Positions 44,720 to 53,575 of a stretch of DNA of 64,000 nucleotides are shown here, one piece after another (the first letter of the stretch is position 1; the number at the start of each line of letters is the position of its first letter). The stretch comes from Actinospineispora acaciae DSM 45401. Lineage in GTDB: Bacteria > Actinomycetota > Actinomycetes > Mycobacteriales > Pseudonocardiaceae. The translations under genes were made by a program, and so were the position numbers. The notes under the pieces are model-generated. The model was not told where the DNA came from. It saw only the letters and a program-made list of their open reading frames with translations, and searched no databases. The stretch covers positions 620,001 to 684,000 of the forward strand of contig NZ_JIAI01000003.1 of assembly GCF_000620785.1 (NCBI RefSeq). Direction: 5' to 3'.

Positions 44720-45934
44720 ATGTCTGCCGGCACCGATGCCAGCCTGCCCCGTTCCGCCGAGACCGGATCGGGGTCCGGATCCGGTTCCGGGGCCGCCGCC
44801 GTCGCGGACCGGATGGCGGACGCCGCCACCGCGCTGCTGGCCGGCCTGGACGACGACCAGCGCTCGCGGGCCGCGTGGGCCTGGCCGTCGGGGGCCGAAC
44901 CGGACTCCGAGACGGAGCGCCGGCGCTGGTTCTACACGCCGACCGACCACGGCGGGCTGCCTGTCGGCGCGATGAGCCCCGGCCAGTACCGGCGGGCCAT
45001 GGCACTGGTGGCCACCGGGCTGTCCGAGGCCGGCTACGTGACGGCGGCGTCGATCATGGGCTTGGAGAACGTGCTGGACCGGGTGGAGGGGTTCGCCGGC
45101 GCCTCGTTCGGCCGGGAGCGCGGACGTGACCCGGGCATGTACTACCTGCGGGTCTTCGGCACGCCCGGCGACCCGATGTGGGGCTGGCGGTTCGGCGGGC
45201 ACCACGTGTCGCTGAACAACCTGGTGGTGTCCGGTTCGCTGGTGTCGTGCACGCCGTGCTTCCTGGGCGCGGACCCGGCCAGCGCGCCGCTGCTCGGCTC
45301 GCGGGAGCTGCGGCTGCTGGGCGGGGTGGAGGACCTGGCGCGCGAGCTGGTCCTCTCCCTCGAGCCCTCGCTGCGGGCCGAGGCCGTGCTCACGCCCCGG
45401 GCGCCTGCGGACATCGCGAGCGCGAACCGCCCGAAGGTCGGCCCCGGTGACCGGGTGCTCCCGCTCGGTTCGCTGTTCCGCGACCGGTTCACCGACCCCG
45501 CGATGGCGAACCGCATGGACGCCGTGCAGCGCGACATCGAGCGGCGCTACCGGGTCACCGAGGCCGACCACGACGCCGTCGAGCTGACCGCCTCGCCGAA
45601 GGGCGTGCCGGCGTCCGCGCTGGACTCCGGGCAGCGGGACCTGCTGCGCGCGCTGCTCGACTGCTACCTGGGCCGGGCGCCGGCCGAGATGGCCGCCCGG
45701 TACGCCGAGCGATATGCCGGCGCCCTGCTGGACGGCGTGCACGTCGCCTGGGCCGGCTCGTTCGAACCCGGCCAGGCCTGCTACTACCGGCTGCAGGGAC
45801 CCCGGCTGCTGGTCGAGTACGACAACGCCCAGCGGATGGCGAACCATGCACACTCCGTGTGGCGCGACCCGGAGGGCGACTTCGGCGCTGACGTGCTGGC
45901 CGCGCACCATGCCGCCCACCACACCGGCCCCTAG
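44720..45934 (+). CDS. DUF3500 domain-containing protein
   Basis: This 404-residue protein has the DUF3500 features WGWRFGGHHVSLN, a CTPCFLGADPAS...GSREL segment, and a C-terminal HVAWAGSFEPGQACYYRLQGPRLLVEYDN. The family has no firmly established function. There is no signal peptide; a Gly/Ser-rich stretch follows the start. The ATG at 44720 was chosen because the ORF upstream runs through palindromic intergenic DNA. The paired palindromes 128 bases upstream may govern it. Confidence 0.88.
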   Translation: MSAGTDASLPRSAETGSGSGSGSGAAAVADRMADAATALLAGLDDDQRSRAAWAWPSGAEPDSETERRRWFYTPTDHGGLPVGAMSPGQYRRAMALVATGLSEAGYVTAASIMGLENVLDRVEGFAGASFGRERGRDPGMYYLRVFGTPGDPMWGWRFGGHHVSLNNLVVSGSLVSCTPCFLGADPASAPLLGSRELRLLGGVEDLARELVLSLEPSLRAEAVLTPRAPADIASANRPKVGPGDRVLPLGSLFRDRFTDPAMANRMDAVQRDIERRYRVTEADHDAVELTASPKGVPASALDSGQRDLLRALLDCYLGRAPAEMAARYAERYAGALLDGVHVAWAGSFEPGQACYYRLQGPRLLVEYDNAQRMANHAHSVWRDPEGDFGADVLAAHHAAHHTGP

Positions 45935-45961
45935 CCCGGCCCGCCACATAAAGTCGTGTCC

Positions 45962-46651
45962 ATGACGAGCGGGACGACGACCCAGACGGTGACCGTGTGG
46001 TCCGACATCCACTGCCCGTGGGCGCTGGTGGCCGTGCACCGGTTGCGCGCGGCGCGCGAGGCGGGCGGCCTTGACGTGGTGTTCGACCAGCGCGCGTGGC
46101 CGTTGGAGCTGGTCAACAGCCAGAGCACGCCGCAGCACATCGTGCCCGCCGAGACCGCCGTGCTCGCCAACCACGAGCCGACGATCTTCAGCCAGTACAC
46201 CGGCGACTGGCCGTCCACCTTCCTGCCGGCGTTCGAGCTGGTGGCCGCCGCCCGGCGAGTGCACGGCGTGCGCGCCGCCGAGGACGTCGACTACCAGCTG
46301 CGGCTGGCGTTCTTCCGGGACTCGGTGAACCTGAGCATCCGGGCCGGGCTCGAACGCGCGCTGTCCGACGCGGCCGAGGCGTACCCGGGCCTGGACCCGT
46401 CCGCGATCCTGGCCGAGTGGGACGCCGGTTCGGTGCGCGCGGACGTGCTGGCCGACTACGCGCGCAGCAAGGACCTGCCCATCCAGGGCAGCCCGCAGGT
46501 GTTCTGGCCGGACGGCTCGACCACCCACAACCCCGGGATGACCGACCACGAGTGGGTGCGCGGCCTGCCCCGGATCCGCTCCAGCGACCCCGACGAACCC
46601 GGTCGCCTGCTCCGCGCCGCCCTGTCCGCCGCAACGCCCGCGACACCCTGA
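45962..46651 (+). CDS. DsbA-family (FrnE-like) oxidoreductase with CPWA motif
   Basis: This 229-residue thioredoxin-fold protein begins VTVWSDIHCPWALVAVHRL. The usual CxxC is replaced by CPWA, so it keeps only the first cysteine. The rest follows the DsbA/FrnE/HCCA isomerase superfamily, with PSTFLPAFELVAAARR in the helical insertion and QGSPQVFWPDG near the cis-Pro loop. A monothiol form suggests glutathione- or mycothiol-linked chemistry, or an isomerase role. The ATG at 45962 sits a few bases after a CATAAAGT element, so the mRNA may be nearly leaderless. Confidence 0.85.
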   Translation: MTSGTTTQTVTVWSDIHCPWALVAVHRLRAAREAGGLDVVFDQRAWPLELVNSQSTPQHIVPAETAVLANHEPTIFSQYTGDWPSTFLPAFELVAAARRVHGVRAAEDVDYQLRLAFFRDSVNLSIRAGLERALSDAAEAYPGLDPSAILAEWDAGSVRADVLADYARSKDLPIQGSPQVFWPDGSTTHNPGMTDHEWVRGLPRIRSSDPDEPGRLLRAALSAATPATP

Positions 46652-46682
46652 CCGACGCCCTGACCGAGACCGCCGGCCCCGG

Positions 46683-46985
46683 TCAGCCCAGGCCGAACGG
46701 CGTCTTCGGGATCGTCACCGCGAGCACCACCATGAGCACCCCGAGGCCGAGGTAGCAGAGCCCGTCGATCGCCTGGCTGCGCACCGCGAGCAGTCCGGCC
46801 CGGTCGTCCGGGAGCAGCACCCTGGCCACCCCGGCGATCAGGAGCGCGCCGGCGATCAGCCCGGTGCCCTCCCGCCAGTGCTCGGCAAGGACTCGGACGA
46901 AGCCGGCGGCGACGATCACCAGCACGACGATCAGCGCGCCGTGCGCGGGCACCCGGTCGGTGAACCGGCGGCGCCAGTCCCTCAC
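46683..46985 (-). CDS. DUF3017 domain membrane protein
   Basis: This 100-residue protein has three hydrophobic segments (about 17-36, 42-58 and 76-95) and a basic start. It resembles the actinobacterial DUF3017 family of unknown function, including the LLPDDRAGLLAVRSQAIDGLCYLGLG stretch. The GTG at 46985 is used. It ends 31 bases from the convergent DsbA-like gene. In mycobacteria members of this family sit next to folate genes, from memory; here no such gene is adjacent. Confidence 0.8.
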   Translation of the reverse strand: MRDWRRRFTDRVPAHGALIVVLVIVAAGFVRVLAEHWREGTGLIAGALLIAGVARVLLPDDRAGLLAVRSQAIDGLCYLGLGVLMVVLAVTIPKTPFGLG

Positions 46986-47069
46986 GCCGCACCCCCGTCC
47001 GCCCCCGTCGCGCTCATCCGGCCATCTTGGCAGAACGGGCGGGCGGTGACCGGCCCTGGCCCCGGCCGC

Positions 47070-50000
47070 TCACCGGAAGTCCCTGGAACGGACGACCACC
47101 CGCAACTCCAGCCTGTCCAGCCGGTCGGCCAACAGGTTCAGCACGTTCGTGGTGTCGTTGGTGCGCTCCAGCCGACCCCGTACCACCAGCGCGGACCCGC
47201 CCATGGCCACCGTCCGGTACCGCGCCCACAGCCCGGGCGAGCACACCACGTTGAGCATGCCGGACTCGTCCTCCAGGTTCAGGAAGGTGACCCCGCCCGC
47301 CGTGGCCGGCCGCTGCCGGTGCGTCACCAGCCCTCCGACCCGCACCCGGGCGCCGTCGGTGACGGTGGTCAGCTCGGCGATCCGGACGGCTCCCTCGGCG
47401 TGCAGCTGGTCCCGCAGGTGCTCGATGGGGTGGCTGTCCGGGCTGACCCCGGTGGCCCAGACGTCGGCGATGGTCAGCTCGGCGTCGGTCATCCCGGGCA
47501 GCGGCGGGGCCTTGACGCCCACCTCGGTGCCGGGCAGCTGGGACGGCCGGTAGCTGGCGACCACGCCGGCGGCCCACAGCGCGGCCCGCCGGTCGATCCC
47601 GAAACAGCCGAACGCGCCCGCGGTGGCCAGCGCCTCCGCCTTCGGCACGGTCAGCTGGACCCGGCGGGCGAAGTCGGGCAGGTCGGCGTACCGACCGTTC
47701 GCGCGCCGTTCGTCCTCGATCGCCTTCGCCAGCTCGTCGCCGACCGTGCGCACGCTGGACAGCCCCAGCCGGATGGCCCGGTCGTCGGTGTCGGCCCCGG
47801 CGTCGTCCCCGACCGGCTCCAGGGTGGCGTCGGCCTTGGAGCTGTTCACGTCCGGGCCTCGGACCACCACCCCGTGCCGGCGCGCGTCGGCGATCAAGGA
47901 CTGCGGGGAGTAGAACCCCATCGGCTGCGAGTTCAGCAGCGCCGCGCAGAACGCCGCCGGGTGGTACAGCTTGAACCAGGAGCTGTAGTAGACCAGCGAC
48001 GCGAAGCTGATCGAGTGGCTCTCCGGGAAGCCGAAGTTGGCGAACGCCATCATCTTCTCGAAGATCTTGACGGCCACCTCGCCGGTGATGCCGTTGTCGG
48101 CCATCCCGGCGTAGAACCGCTCGCGCAGCGCGTTCATCCGCTCCACCGAGCGTTTGGAGCCCATCGCCCTGCGCAGCTCGTCGGCCTCGGCGGCGGAGAA
48201 ACCGGCCACGTCCACCGCGATCTGCATCAGCTGTTCCTGGAACAGCGGCACGCCCAGCGTCTTGCTCAGCGCCTTCTCCAGCGCCGGGTGGTCGTAGGTG
48301 GCCTCCTCCAGGCCCTTGCGCCGGCGGATGTAGGGGTGCACCGAGCCGCCCTGGATGGGGCCGGGCCGGATCAGCGCGACCTCGACCACCAGGTCGTAGA
48401 ACGTGCGCGGCCGCAACCGGGGCAGGGTGGCGATCTGTGCCCGGGACTCCACCTGGAACACCCCGACCGAGTCGGCCTTGCAGAGCATGTCGTAGACGGC
48501 CGGATCGGTGGGCTGCAGGTCCTCCAGCTCGATCGACCGGCCGTGGTGCTCGGCGACCAGGTCGATCATCTTGTGCAGCGCGGTGAGCATGCCCAGCCCG
48601 AGCAGGTCGAACTTGACCAGCCCGGCGACCGCGCAGTCGTCCTTGTCCCACTGCACCACCGTGCGGTCGGCCATCCTCGCCCACTCCACCGGGACCACCT
48701 CGGACACCGGCCGGTCGCAGATCACCATGCCGCCGGAGTGGATGCCCAGGTGGCGGGGGAAACCGAGCAGCTGGTCGGCCAGCGCCCAGACGTTCTCCGG
48801 GATGCCGTCGTCGTCCACCGCGACGTCGGGCTCGGCACCGTTGGAGGAGGCGGTGGCGGCGACACCGCTCTTGCGCACCGTCGGCCCCCACCGCTCGATC
48901 CGCTTGCTCCACGCGTCCTGCTGGCCCGGCGAGAAGCCGAGCGCCTTGGCCACGTCCCGCACCGCCGACCGGGGCCGGTAGGAGATCACGTTCGCCACCT
49001 GGGCGGTGTGCGTGCGGTGGTACTTCTCGTAGACGTACTGGATGACCTCCTCGCGCCGGCCGGACTCGATGTCCAGGTCGATGTCCGGGTAACCGTCCCT
49101 GGCCGGGGACAGGAAGCGCTCGAACAGCAGGCCGTGCGCCACCGCGTCCACCGCCGTGATGCCCAGCGCGTAACAGACCGCCGAGTTGGCCGCCGAACCT
49201 CGGCCCTGGCACAGGATGTTGTTCTTGTGGCAGAAGGACACGATGTCGTGCACGATCAGGAAGTAGCCGGGGAAGTTCTTCTCCTCGATGATCTTCAGCT
49301 CGTGCTTGATGGTCTCCATCGCCTCCGGGTTCTCCGCGTGGCTGCCGTACCGGATGGCCGCACCCAGCATGGTCAGCTCGCGCAGTTGGTCGGTCTCGGA
49401 GCGCCCGTCCAGGTCGAACGGCGGCAGCTCCGGGGCCACCAGGCGCAGCTCGAAGGACAGCTCCCGCCCCAATGCGGCGGCTCGGGCGACGGCCCCCGGG
49501 TACCGCGCGTCGAACCGGGCGGCCATCTCCGCGCCGCTGCGCAGGTGTGCCATCGGCGCGGCGGGCAGCCAGCCGTCCGCCTCGTCGAGGCTCCGCCGTG
49601 CCCGGACCGCCGCCAGCGCGGTGGCCAGCGGAAACCGCGCCGGGTCGGCGTAGTGCACGGCGTTGGTGGCCACCGTGGGGAGCCCGGCGTCGGCGGCCAG
49701 CGCGGCCAGCGCGTCGTTGCGCTCGGTGTCGGTGGGCAGCCCGTGCTCGGTCAGCTCCACGGCCACGTGCTCGGCGCCGAACAGCTCGACCAGCCGGCTC
49801 AGCTCGGCGGCGGCCGCCGGCACCCCGCGCTCGACCAGCGCCCGCCGCACGGCGCCCTTCCGGCAACCGGTGAGCACCACGGCGTGCCCGGCGATGTCGG
49901 CGGCGATCTGCTCCAGGTGGTAGATCGGCCGGCCCTTCTCCTTTCCGCGCAGCTGGGCGGTGCTGATGGTGCGGCACAGCGCGCGGTACCCGGCCGGCCC

Positions 50001-50477
50001 CCTGGCCAGCGCCAGCAGGTGGCTGCCCTCCGGATCGGGCACCCCGTTCTGCGGCGCCCGCAGGCCGAGGCTCAGCTCTGCGCCGAACACCGTGCGCATC
50101 CCCGCCTTCGCGGCCGCCTCGGCGAACCGCACCACGCCGTACATACCGTCGTGATCGGTGAGCGCGATCGCCTCCAACCCCAGCCGGACGGCCTGCTCGA
50201 CAAGCTCCTCCGGATGGCTGGCGCCGTCGAGGAAGCTGTAGTTGGAGTGGCAGTGCAGCTCGGCGTACGGGACCGTGCCCACCCCCGGCCCCGCCCCGGC
50301 CGCCAGGTCGTCCGGCAGCTGGTACGGCGGCCGCTTGTGGGACCAGGCCGGGCTGTCCCCACCGTCCCCGGGCACCCCGGGCGGCGTGGCCCCGGTCAGG
50401 CTGGTGCCGTCCCTGGGCTTGCCGGACAGCACCCGCTCCAGCTCCGCCCAGCTGACCTCCGGATTGTTGAACCCCAT
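47070..50477 (-). CDS. dnaE2: Error-prone DNA polymerase III alpha subunit DnaE2
   Basis: This 1135-residue polymerase performs mutagenic DNA synthesis across lesions in the SOS response, working with ImuA' and ImuB. It has an N-terminal PHP domain (PYAELHCHSNYSFLDGAS, His75 and His77, then TDHDGMYG). The C-family polymerase core contains the catalytic acidic motif PDIDLD near residue 465, and a C-terminal OB-fold-like region carries RVRVGGLVTHRQR. The ATG at 50477 follows a small ORF (50487-50690). A perfect LexA box (50712-50727) lies just upstream of that ORF, so the two form an SOS operon. Confidence 0.95.
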   Translation of the reverse strand: MGFNNPEVSWAELERVLSGKPRDGTSLTGATPPGVPGDGGDSPAWSHKRPPYQLPDDLAAGAGPGVGTVPYAELHCHSNYSFLDGASHPEELVEQAVRLGLEAIALTDHDGMYGVVRFAEAAAKAGMRTVFGAELSLGLRAPQNGVPDPEGSHLLALARGPAGYRALCRTISTAQLRGKEKGRPIYHLEQIAADIAGHAVVLTGCRKGAVRRALVERGVPAAAAELSRLVELFGAEHVAVELTEHGLPTDTERNDALAALAADAGLPTVATNAVHYADPARFPLATALAAVRARRSLDEADGWLPAAPMAHLRSGAEMAARFDARYPGAVARAAALGRELSFELRLVAPELPPFDLDGRSETDQLRELTMLGAAIRYGSHAENPEAMETIKHELKIIEEKNFPGYFLIVHDIVSFCHKNNILCQGRGSAANSAVCYALGITAVDAVAHGLLFERFLSPARDGYPDIDLDIESGRREEVIQYVYEKYHRTHTAQVANVISYRPRSAVRDVAKALGFSPGQQDAWSKRIERWGPTVRKSGVAATASSNGAEPDVAVDDDGIPENVWALADQLLGFPRHLGIHSGGMVICDRPVSEVVPVEWARMADRTVVQWDKDDCAVAGLVKFDLLGLGMLTALHKMIDLVAEHHGRSIELEDLQPTDPAVYDMLCKADSVGVFQVESRAQIATLPRLRPRTFYDLVVEVALIRPGPIQGGSVHPYIRRRKGLEEATYDHPALEKALSKTLGVPLFQEQLMQIAVDVAGFSAAEADELRRAMGSKRSVERMNALRERFYAGMADNGITGEVAVKIFEKMMAFANFGFPESHSISFASLVYYSSWFKLYHPAAFCAALLNSQPMGFYSPQSLIADARRHGVVVRGPDVNSSKADATLEPVGDDAGADTDDRAIRLGLSSVRTVGDELAKAIEDERRANGRYADLPDFARRVQLTVPKAEALATAGAFGCFGIDRRAALWAAGVVASYRPSQLPGTEVGVKAPPLPGMTDAELTIADVWATGVSPDSHPIEHLRDQLHAEGAVRIAELTTVTDGARVRVGGLVTHRQRPATAGGVTFLNLEDESGMLNVVCSPGLWARYRTVAMGGSALVVRGRLERTNDTTNVLNLLADRLDRLELRVVVRSRDFR

Positions 50478-50486
50478 GGGCGGACC

Positions 50487-50690
50487 TCAGCGCGGGCCGG
50501 GGGCATCGCGGCACCGACCGTTTCGGGCCGGGCGCGACGGGCGCCGCAGGTAGTGCCGGCCGCTGGGGCTGCGCCAGATGACCATGCCGCTGGGATGCTC
50601 CGAGACCGTCCACCCCGGACGGCGCGCGAGCAGTGGGGAGACCCGGCACGGTGCGGCCGGATTGTCAGTGCCTTGCGCCACGGTGTTCAC
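50487..50690 (-). CDS. Small hypothetical protein between LexA box and dnaE2
   Basis: This 67-residue basic protein precedes dnaE2 by nine bases. Its middle reads PGWTVSEHPSGMVIWRSPSGRHYLRRP, which is reminiscent of the C-terminal tail of actinobacterial HNH/DUF222 proteins; this resemblance is weak. The GTG at 50690 has GAGGGG six bases upstream; GTG at 50696 is also possible. Its position 22 bases from the LexA box means it must be SOS-induced together with dnaE2 if translated. It could be a leader peptide, a small partner of the polymerase, or the remnant of a longer gene. Confidence 0.6.
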   Translation of the reverse strand: MNTVAQGTDNPAAPCRVSPLLARRPGWTVSEHPSGMVIWRSPSGRHYLRRPSRPARNGRCRDAPGPR

Positions 50691-50711
50691 CAGCACCCCT
50701 CTCGAACGTGT

Positions 50712-50727
50712 TCGAACGTATGTTCGA
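50712..50727. promoter_or_regulatory. LexA (SOS) box upstream of dnaE2 operon
   Basis: TCGAACGTATGTTCGA matches the actinobacterial SOS consensus TCGAAC-N4-GTTCGA perfectly. An overlapping second copy with only two central bases (TCGAAC-GT-GTTCGA) lies at 50702-50715. The position, 22 bases before the first start codon, fits LexA repression of dnaE2. Confidence 0.9.
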
Positions 50728-50794
50728 GTATAGGCGATCGAGGGCGCCCCGTCCAGGAGGCTGGGTTCGCGGGTCGAGGGACCGGTGAAACCGG

Positions 50795-51241
50795 TCAACT
50801 CGACGTGGAGGCCGGCGTCAAGAGCGCCACCGGGAACGTCCGGCCCGTTCGCGCCTGCCACGCGACAAAGTGCGGTGCGCGTTCCGCGATGCGCGCCCAG
50901 AGCTCGTCGCGCTCGGCGCCATCGGCCAGCCGTGCCCTGACGACCCGCCCGCGCCCACGGACCTGTATGTGGCCGGTGCCAGCCGCCGTGAGATTGAGAA
51001 ACCACCTCGGCGTCTCGCGCGCGCCGTTGAGCCCGGTCCCGACGACGAGGAAGTCCCCGCCGCGTTCGAGGTAGACGATGGGAACGGTGTGCGGCCGACG
51101 GCTGCATCGACCAGGGACGGTCAACAGCAAGATGGGGAGCTTGCCCCGCCCTCGGCCCATGACTCGACCACTGGAGCGCCGGTACAGCGCGACAACCGCG
51201 GTGTTCATCAGTCGGTTGGCCGTGACCCTGGCGGAGTTCAC
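50795..51241 (-). CDS. DUF385 (Ddn-type) deazaflavin-dependent nitroreductase family protein
   Basis: This 148-residue split-barrel protein of the F420-binding Ddn/DUF385 family shows GRGRGKLPILLLTVPGRCSRRPHTVPIVYLERGGDFLVVG, followed by P.WFLNLTAAG. These are typical family stretches. Members use F420H2 to reduce quinones or nitro compounds. The GTG at 51241 is supported by GGAAGGG upstream. Production of F420 is indicated by fbiC in the same window. It is divergent from a MarR regulator 53 bases away that probably controls it. Confidence 0.85.
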   Translation of the reverse strand: MNSARVTANRLMNTAVVALYRRSSGRVMGRGRGKLPILLLTVPGRCSRRPHTVPIVYLERGGDFLVVGTGLNGARETPRWFLNLTAAGTGHIQVRGRGRVVRARLADGAERDELWARIAERAPHFVAWQARTGRTFPVALLTPASTSS

Positions 51242-51257
51242 GATACATCCCTTCGGA

Positions 51258-51273
51258 ATCCGAAGTTTCGGAT
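51258..51273. promoter_or_regulatory. MarR-type operator between nitroreductase and MarR genes
   Basis: ATCCGAA-GT-TTCGGAT is a perfect dyad in the 53-base divergent region. A second inverted pair, CGATAC (51241-51246) and GTATCG (51280-51285), surrounds it. A TAGTAT at 51278-51283 may be the -10 box for the MarR gene. This suggests autoregulation and control of the nitroreductase. Confidence 0.65.
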
Positions 51274-51294
51274 ACCGTAGTATCGTCTCGGGAC

Positions 51295-51831
51295 GTGACG
51301 AGGTCAACTCCCCCACTCGCAACCGATCGGCTCGCCGTGGGGCAGCTCGTGTCGCGACTGCTGTACACGTTCCGAGCCGAGCTGTTCTCGCACCCTCGCC
51401 GCGCGAGCGAGTACCCCGACCTCCGGTTCGCGCACACGCCGGTCCTGGGCAACGTGGGTGTCGAAGGGATCCGGTTGACCGAGCTGGCCCGCCGGGCGCA
51501 GCTCAGCCTCGCGGCCTGCTCCGAGCTGGTCGACGACCTACAGAAGCGCGGATACCTGGAACGACGACCCGACCCCTCGGATCGGCGCGCAAAACTGATC
51601 TTCCCAACGAAGCGAGGTCGCCGCCTGCTCGACGAAACGGGCCGGGCGATCGCGGAGATCGAACAACGCTGGCGCCAGCTACTCCCACCCGGTGAGTTCG
51701 ACCGCGCCTGCTACGCCGTCGACAGGCTGCTCTCCGAACTCGATCGTCAAGACCGGCCAGGGGACACAGCGGCCGGCCACGCGAATCGGCCGGCCGGTGA
51801 TGGTGGGCGCATCAGTCGTACACGCCGGTGA
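51295..51831 (+). CDS. MarR family transcriptional regulator
   Basis: This is a 178-residue winged-helix regulator. The helix-turn-helix IRLTELARRAQLSLAACSELVDDLQKRGYL and the wing RRPDPSDRRAKLIFPTKRG are typical of MarR. The GTG at 51295 lacks a strong ribosome binding site. It is divergent from the DUF385 gene and shares an operator-rich gap with it. Its 3' end overlaps the 3' end of imuB by 20 bases on the opposite strand, which may create antisense interference during SOS induction. Confidence 0.9.
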   Translation: MTRSTPPLATDRLAVGQLVSRLLYTFRAELFSHPRRASEYPDLRFAHTPVLGNVGVEGIRLTELARRAQLSLAACSELVDDLQKRGYLERRPDPSDRRAKLIFPTKRGRRLLDETGRAIAEIEQRWRQLLPPGEFDRACYAVDRLLSELDRQDRPGDTAAGHANRPAGDGGRISRTRR

Positions 51832-53575
51832 CCGACCAGCGGCCGTGCTCGCCCCAGAGCAGCAGCAGCGCCACCTCGCCCGGCCCGCCGCCCTCATCCC
51901 CGTCCGCTCCCGCCCCGGACGGGAATGCCCAGGAGCCCGACTCGATGGCGGCCTCGCCATCCACCACCACCTGCAGCCGGCTGCCCCGCCATCCGGAGAC
52001 CACGTCCCACCAGCGCTGGTCCACCGGCCACGGGCCGGCCCAGGCCCGCAGCGGCATCGGCCGGCCGCCGTTCACCACGATCCGGGCCGGTGCCCCGGTC
52101 AGCGCGTACCTGTCGGTCATCCGGACCGGGTCGCCGGCCGCCGTCAGCACCTCGGCGGGCGCCGGACGCACCAGGACCGTGGCCGGCGACGGGGCCGGCA
52201 ACCGCCCCGGCCACGGCTCCGCCGCATCACCCCTGACGTCCCCCGCGGCGGCACCCTCGGACGGGGCGCCGCGCTCGTCGCCCCAGGGCACCAGCCTGAC
52301 CCGTTCCGCCGAACCCCGCCCCCCACCCAGCACGGCCGTGTACACCCCCTCCGGACCGAGCATGGCCTGCACCCGGACCAGTGCCCGGCCGGCGCGCTCG
52401 TCGGCGGCGCCGATGTCGCCCCACAGCCCCATCTGCAGCGCGCCGGCCGTGACCACCTCCTCCCCGGACAGCCGCAACCGCCGAACACCGCCGTGTTCCG
52501 CCGCCGCGACGAGCCCGGCGCCGGCCAGCTCGCGGGTCAACCAGGCGTCCAGCTGCCAGCGCACCCGGTCCACCGTCCCGACCGGGGTCAGCGGCTCCGC
52601 GCAGCGCCACACCCTGGCCAGCTCCACACCGTCCACGGTGCACGCCCGGATGCCGAGCCGGGTGCAGGCCAGCCCATGCCCGGCCAGCAGGGCGTGCAGC
52701 CGCTCGGCCAGCGCCCTGGACGCGAAAGCCGCCGCGTCCACCCTGGTCACCGGCGGGTCCAGCTCGACAGACACCGCGAGCTCCTCCGGCGGGCGGCGGC
52801 GCGCGGGCGGGCGGGGATCCAGGCCGTTGGCCAGCCGGTGCGCGAGCACCGCGTCGGAACCGAACCGGGAGGCCACGTCGGCCGCCGGCAGCGCGGCGAA
52901 AGCGCCAAGGCTGCGCAGCCCCAGCCGGCGCAGCAGGCCGACCAGCTCCGCCCGGTCGACCCCCGGCTCCCTTTCCAGCTCCTCCACCAGCAGGGGAGCG
53001 AGGAAGTCCGTGGTCCGCCCCGGCTCCACCACCACGCCGCGGTGGGCGGCCAGGGTGGCCGCGAACAGCCCGTCCGCGATGCCGATCTGGCACTCCACCC
53101 CGGTGCGCGCGGCGACGTGGTCGATCAGCCGCACGGCGGTGGGGCGGGTGCCCCCGTAGTACTGCAGCGGCCCCTGCGCGAGCAGCGCGATCAGCCCGGG
53201 CCGGACCACCTCCACCCCGGAGGCCACCTCCTCCACCGCGAGGGCGACCCGCTCGAACATCCGGGCGTCCCGCTCGGGGTCGGCGGCCAGCACCGCCAGC
53301 TCCGGGCAACGGGCCTGCGCCTCCCGCCTGCGCAGCCCTCGGCGCACGCCCTGCGCCCTGGCCAGCGCCGAACAGGCCAGCACCCGGTTCGCGGCCACCA
53401 CCGCCGCCGGCCGGTCCCGGGGGACGCCCGCCGCCTCGACGGCCGCCACCACCGGCCAGTCCGGGCACCACAACGCGAGCACCCGAGGCGCCGGATCCTC
53501 CTCGGCCCGCCCCTGCCCGGGCTCACCGCCGGCGTCGACCCGCCCGGGCCCGGCGCGCGGCCGCGATCCGCTCAC
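51812..53575 (-). CDS. imuB: ImuB, inactive Y-family polymerase homologue of the SOS mutasome
   Basis: This 587-residue Y-family polymerase-like protein acts as the hub of the ImuA'-ImuB-DnaE2 mutasome. The N-terminal catalytic acidic motif of DinB is replaced by RVLALWCPDWPVVAAVE, consistent with lack of polymerase activity. QYYGGTRPTAVRLI and GVECQIGIADGLFAA correspond to palm regions. A beta-clamp-binding motif QMGLWG is at residues 381-386, comparable to QLPLWG reported for mycobacterial ImuB. The GTG at 53575 overlaps the imuA' stop by four bases. Confidence 0.9.
   Translation of the reverse strand: MSGSRPRAGPGRVDAGGEPGQGRAEEDPAPRVLALWCPDWPVVAAVEAAGVPRDRPAAVVAANRVLACSALARAQGVRRGLRRREAQARCPELAVLAADPERDARMFERVALAVEEVASGVEVVRPGLIALLAQGPLQYYGGTRPTAVRLIDHVAARTGVECQIGIADGLFAATLAAHRGVVVEPGRTTDFLAPLLVEELEREPGVDRAELVGLLRRLGLRSLGAFAALPAADVASRFGSDAVLAHRLANGLDPRPPARRRPPEELAVSVELDPPVTRVDAAAFASRALAERLHALLAGHGLACTRLGIRACTVDGVELARVWRCAEPLTPVGTVDRVRWQLDAWLTRELAGAGLVAAAEHGGVRRLRLSGEEVVTAGALQMGLWGDIGAADERAGRALVRVQAMLGPEGVYTAVLGGGRGSAERVRLVPWGDERGAPSEGAAAGDVRGDAAEPWPGRLPAPSPATVLVRPAPAEVLTAAGDPVRMTDRYALTGAPARIVVNGGRPMPLRAWAGPWPVDQRWWDVVSGWRGSRLQVVVDGEAAIESGSWAFPSGAGADGDEGGGPGEVALLLLWGEHGRWSVTGVYD

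Noticed and set aside
46878..51074. Plus-strand open frame of about 1400 codons opposite dnaE2
   Set aside because: Its translation is low-complexity Arg/Gly/His/Pro/Val-rich without any domain, and the minus strand encodes a full DnaE2 with all motifs. Long shadow frames are normal at this GC content.
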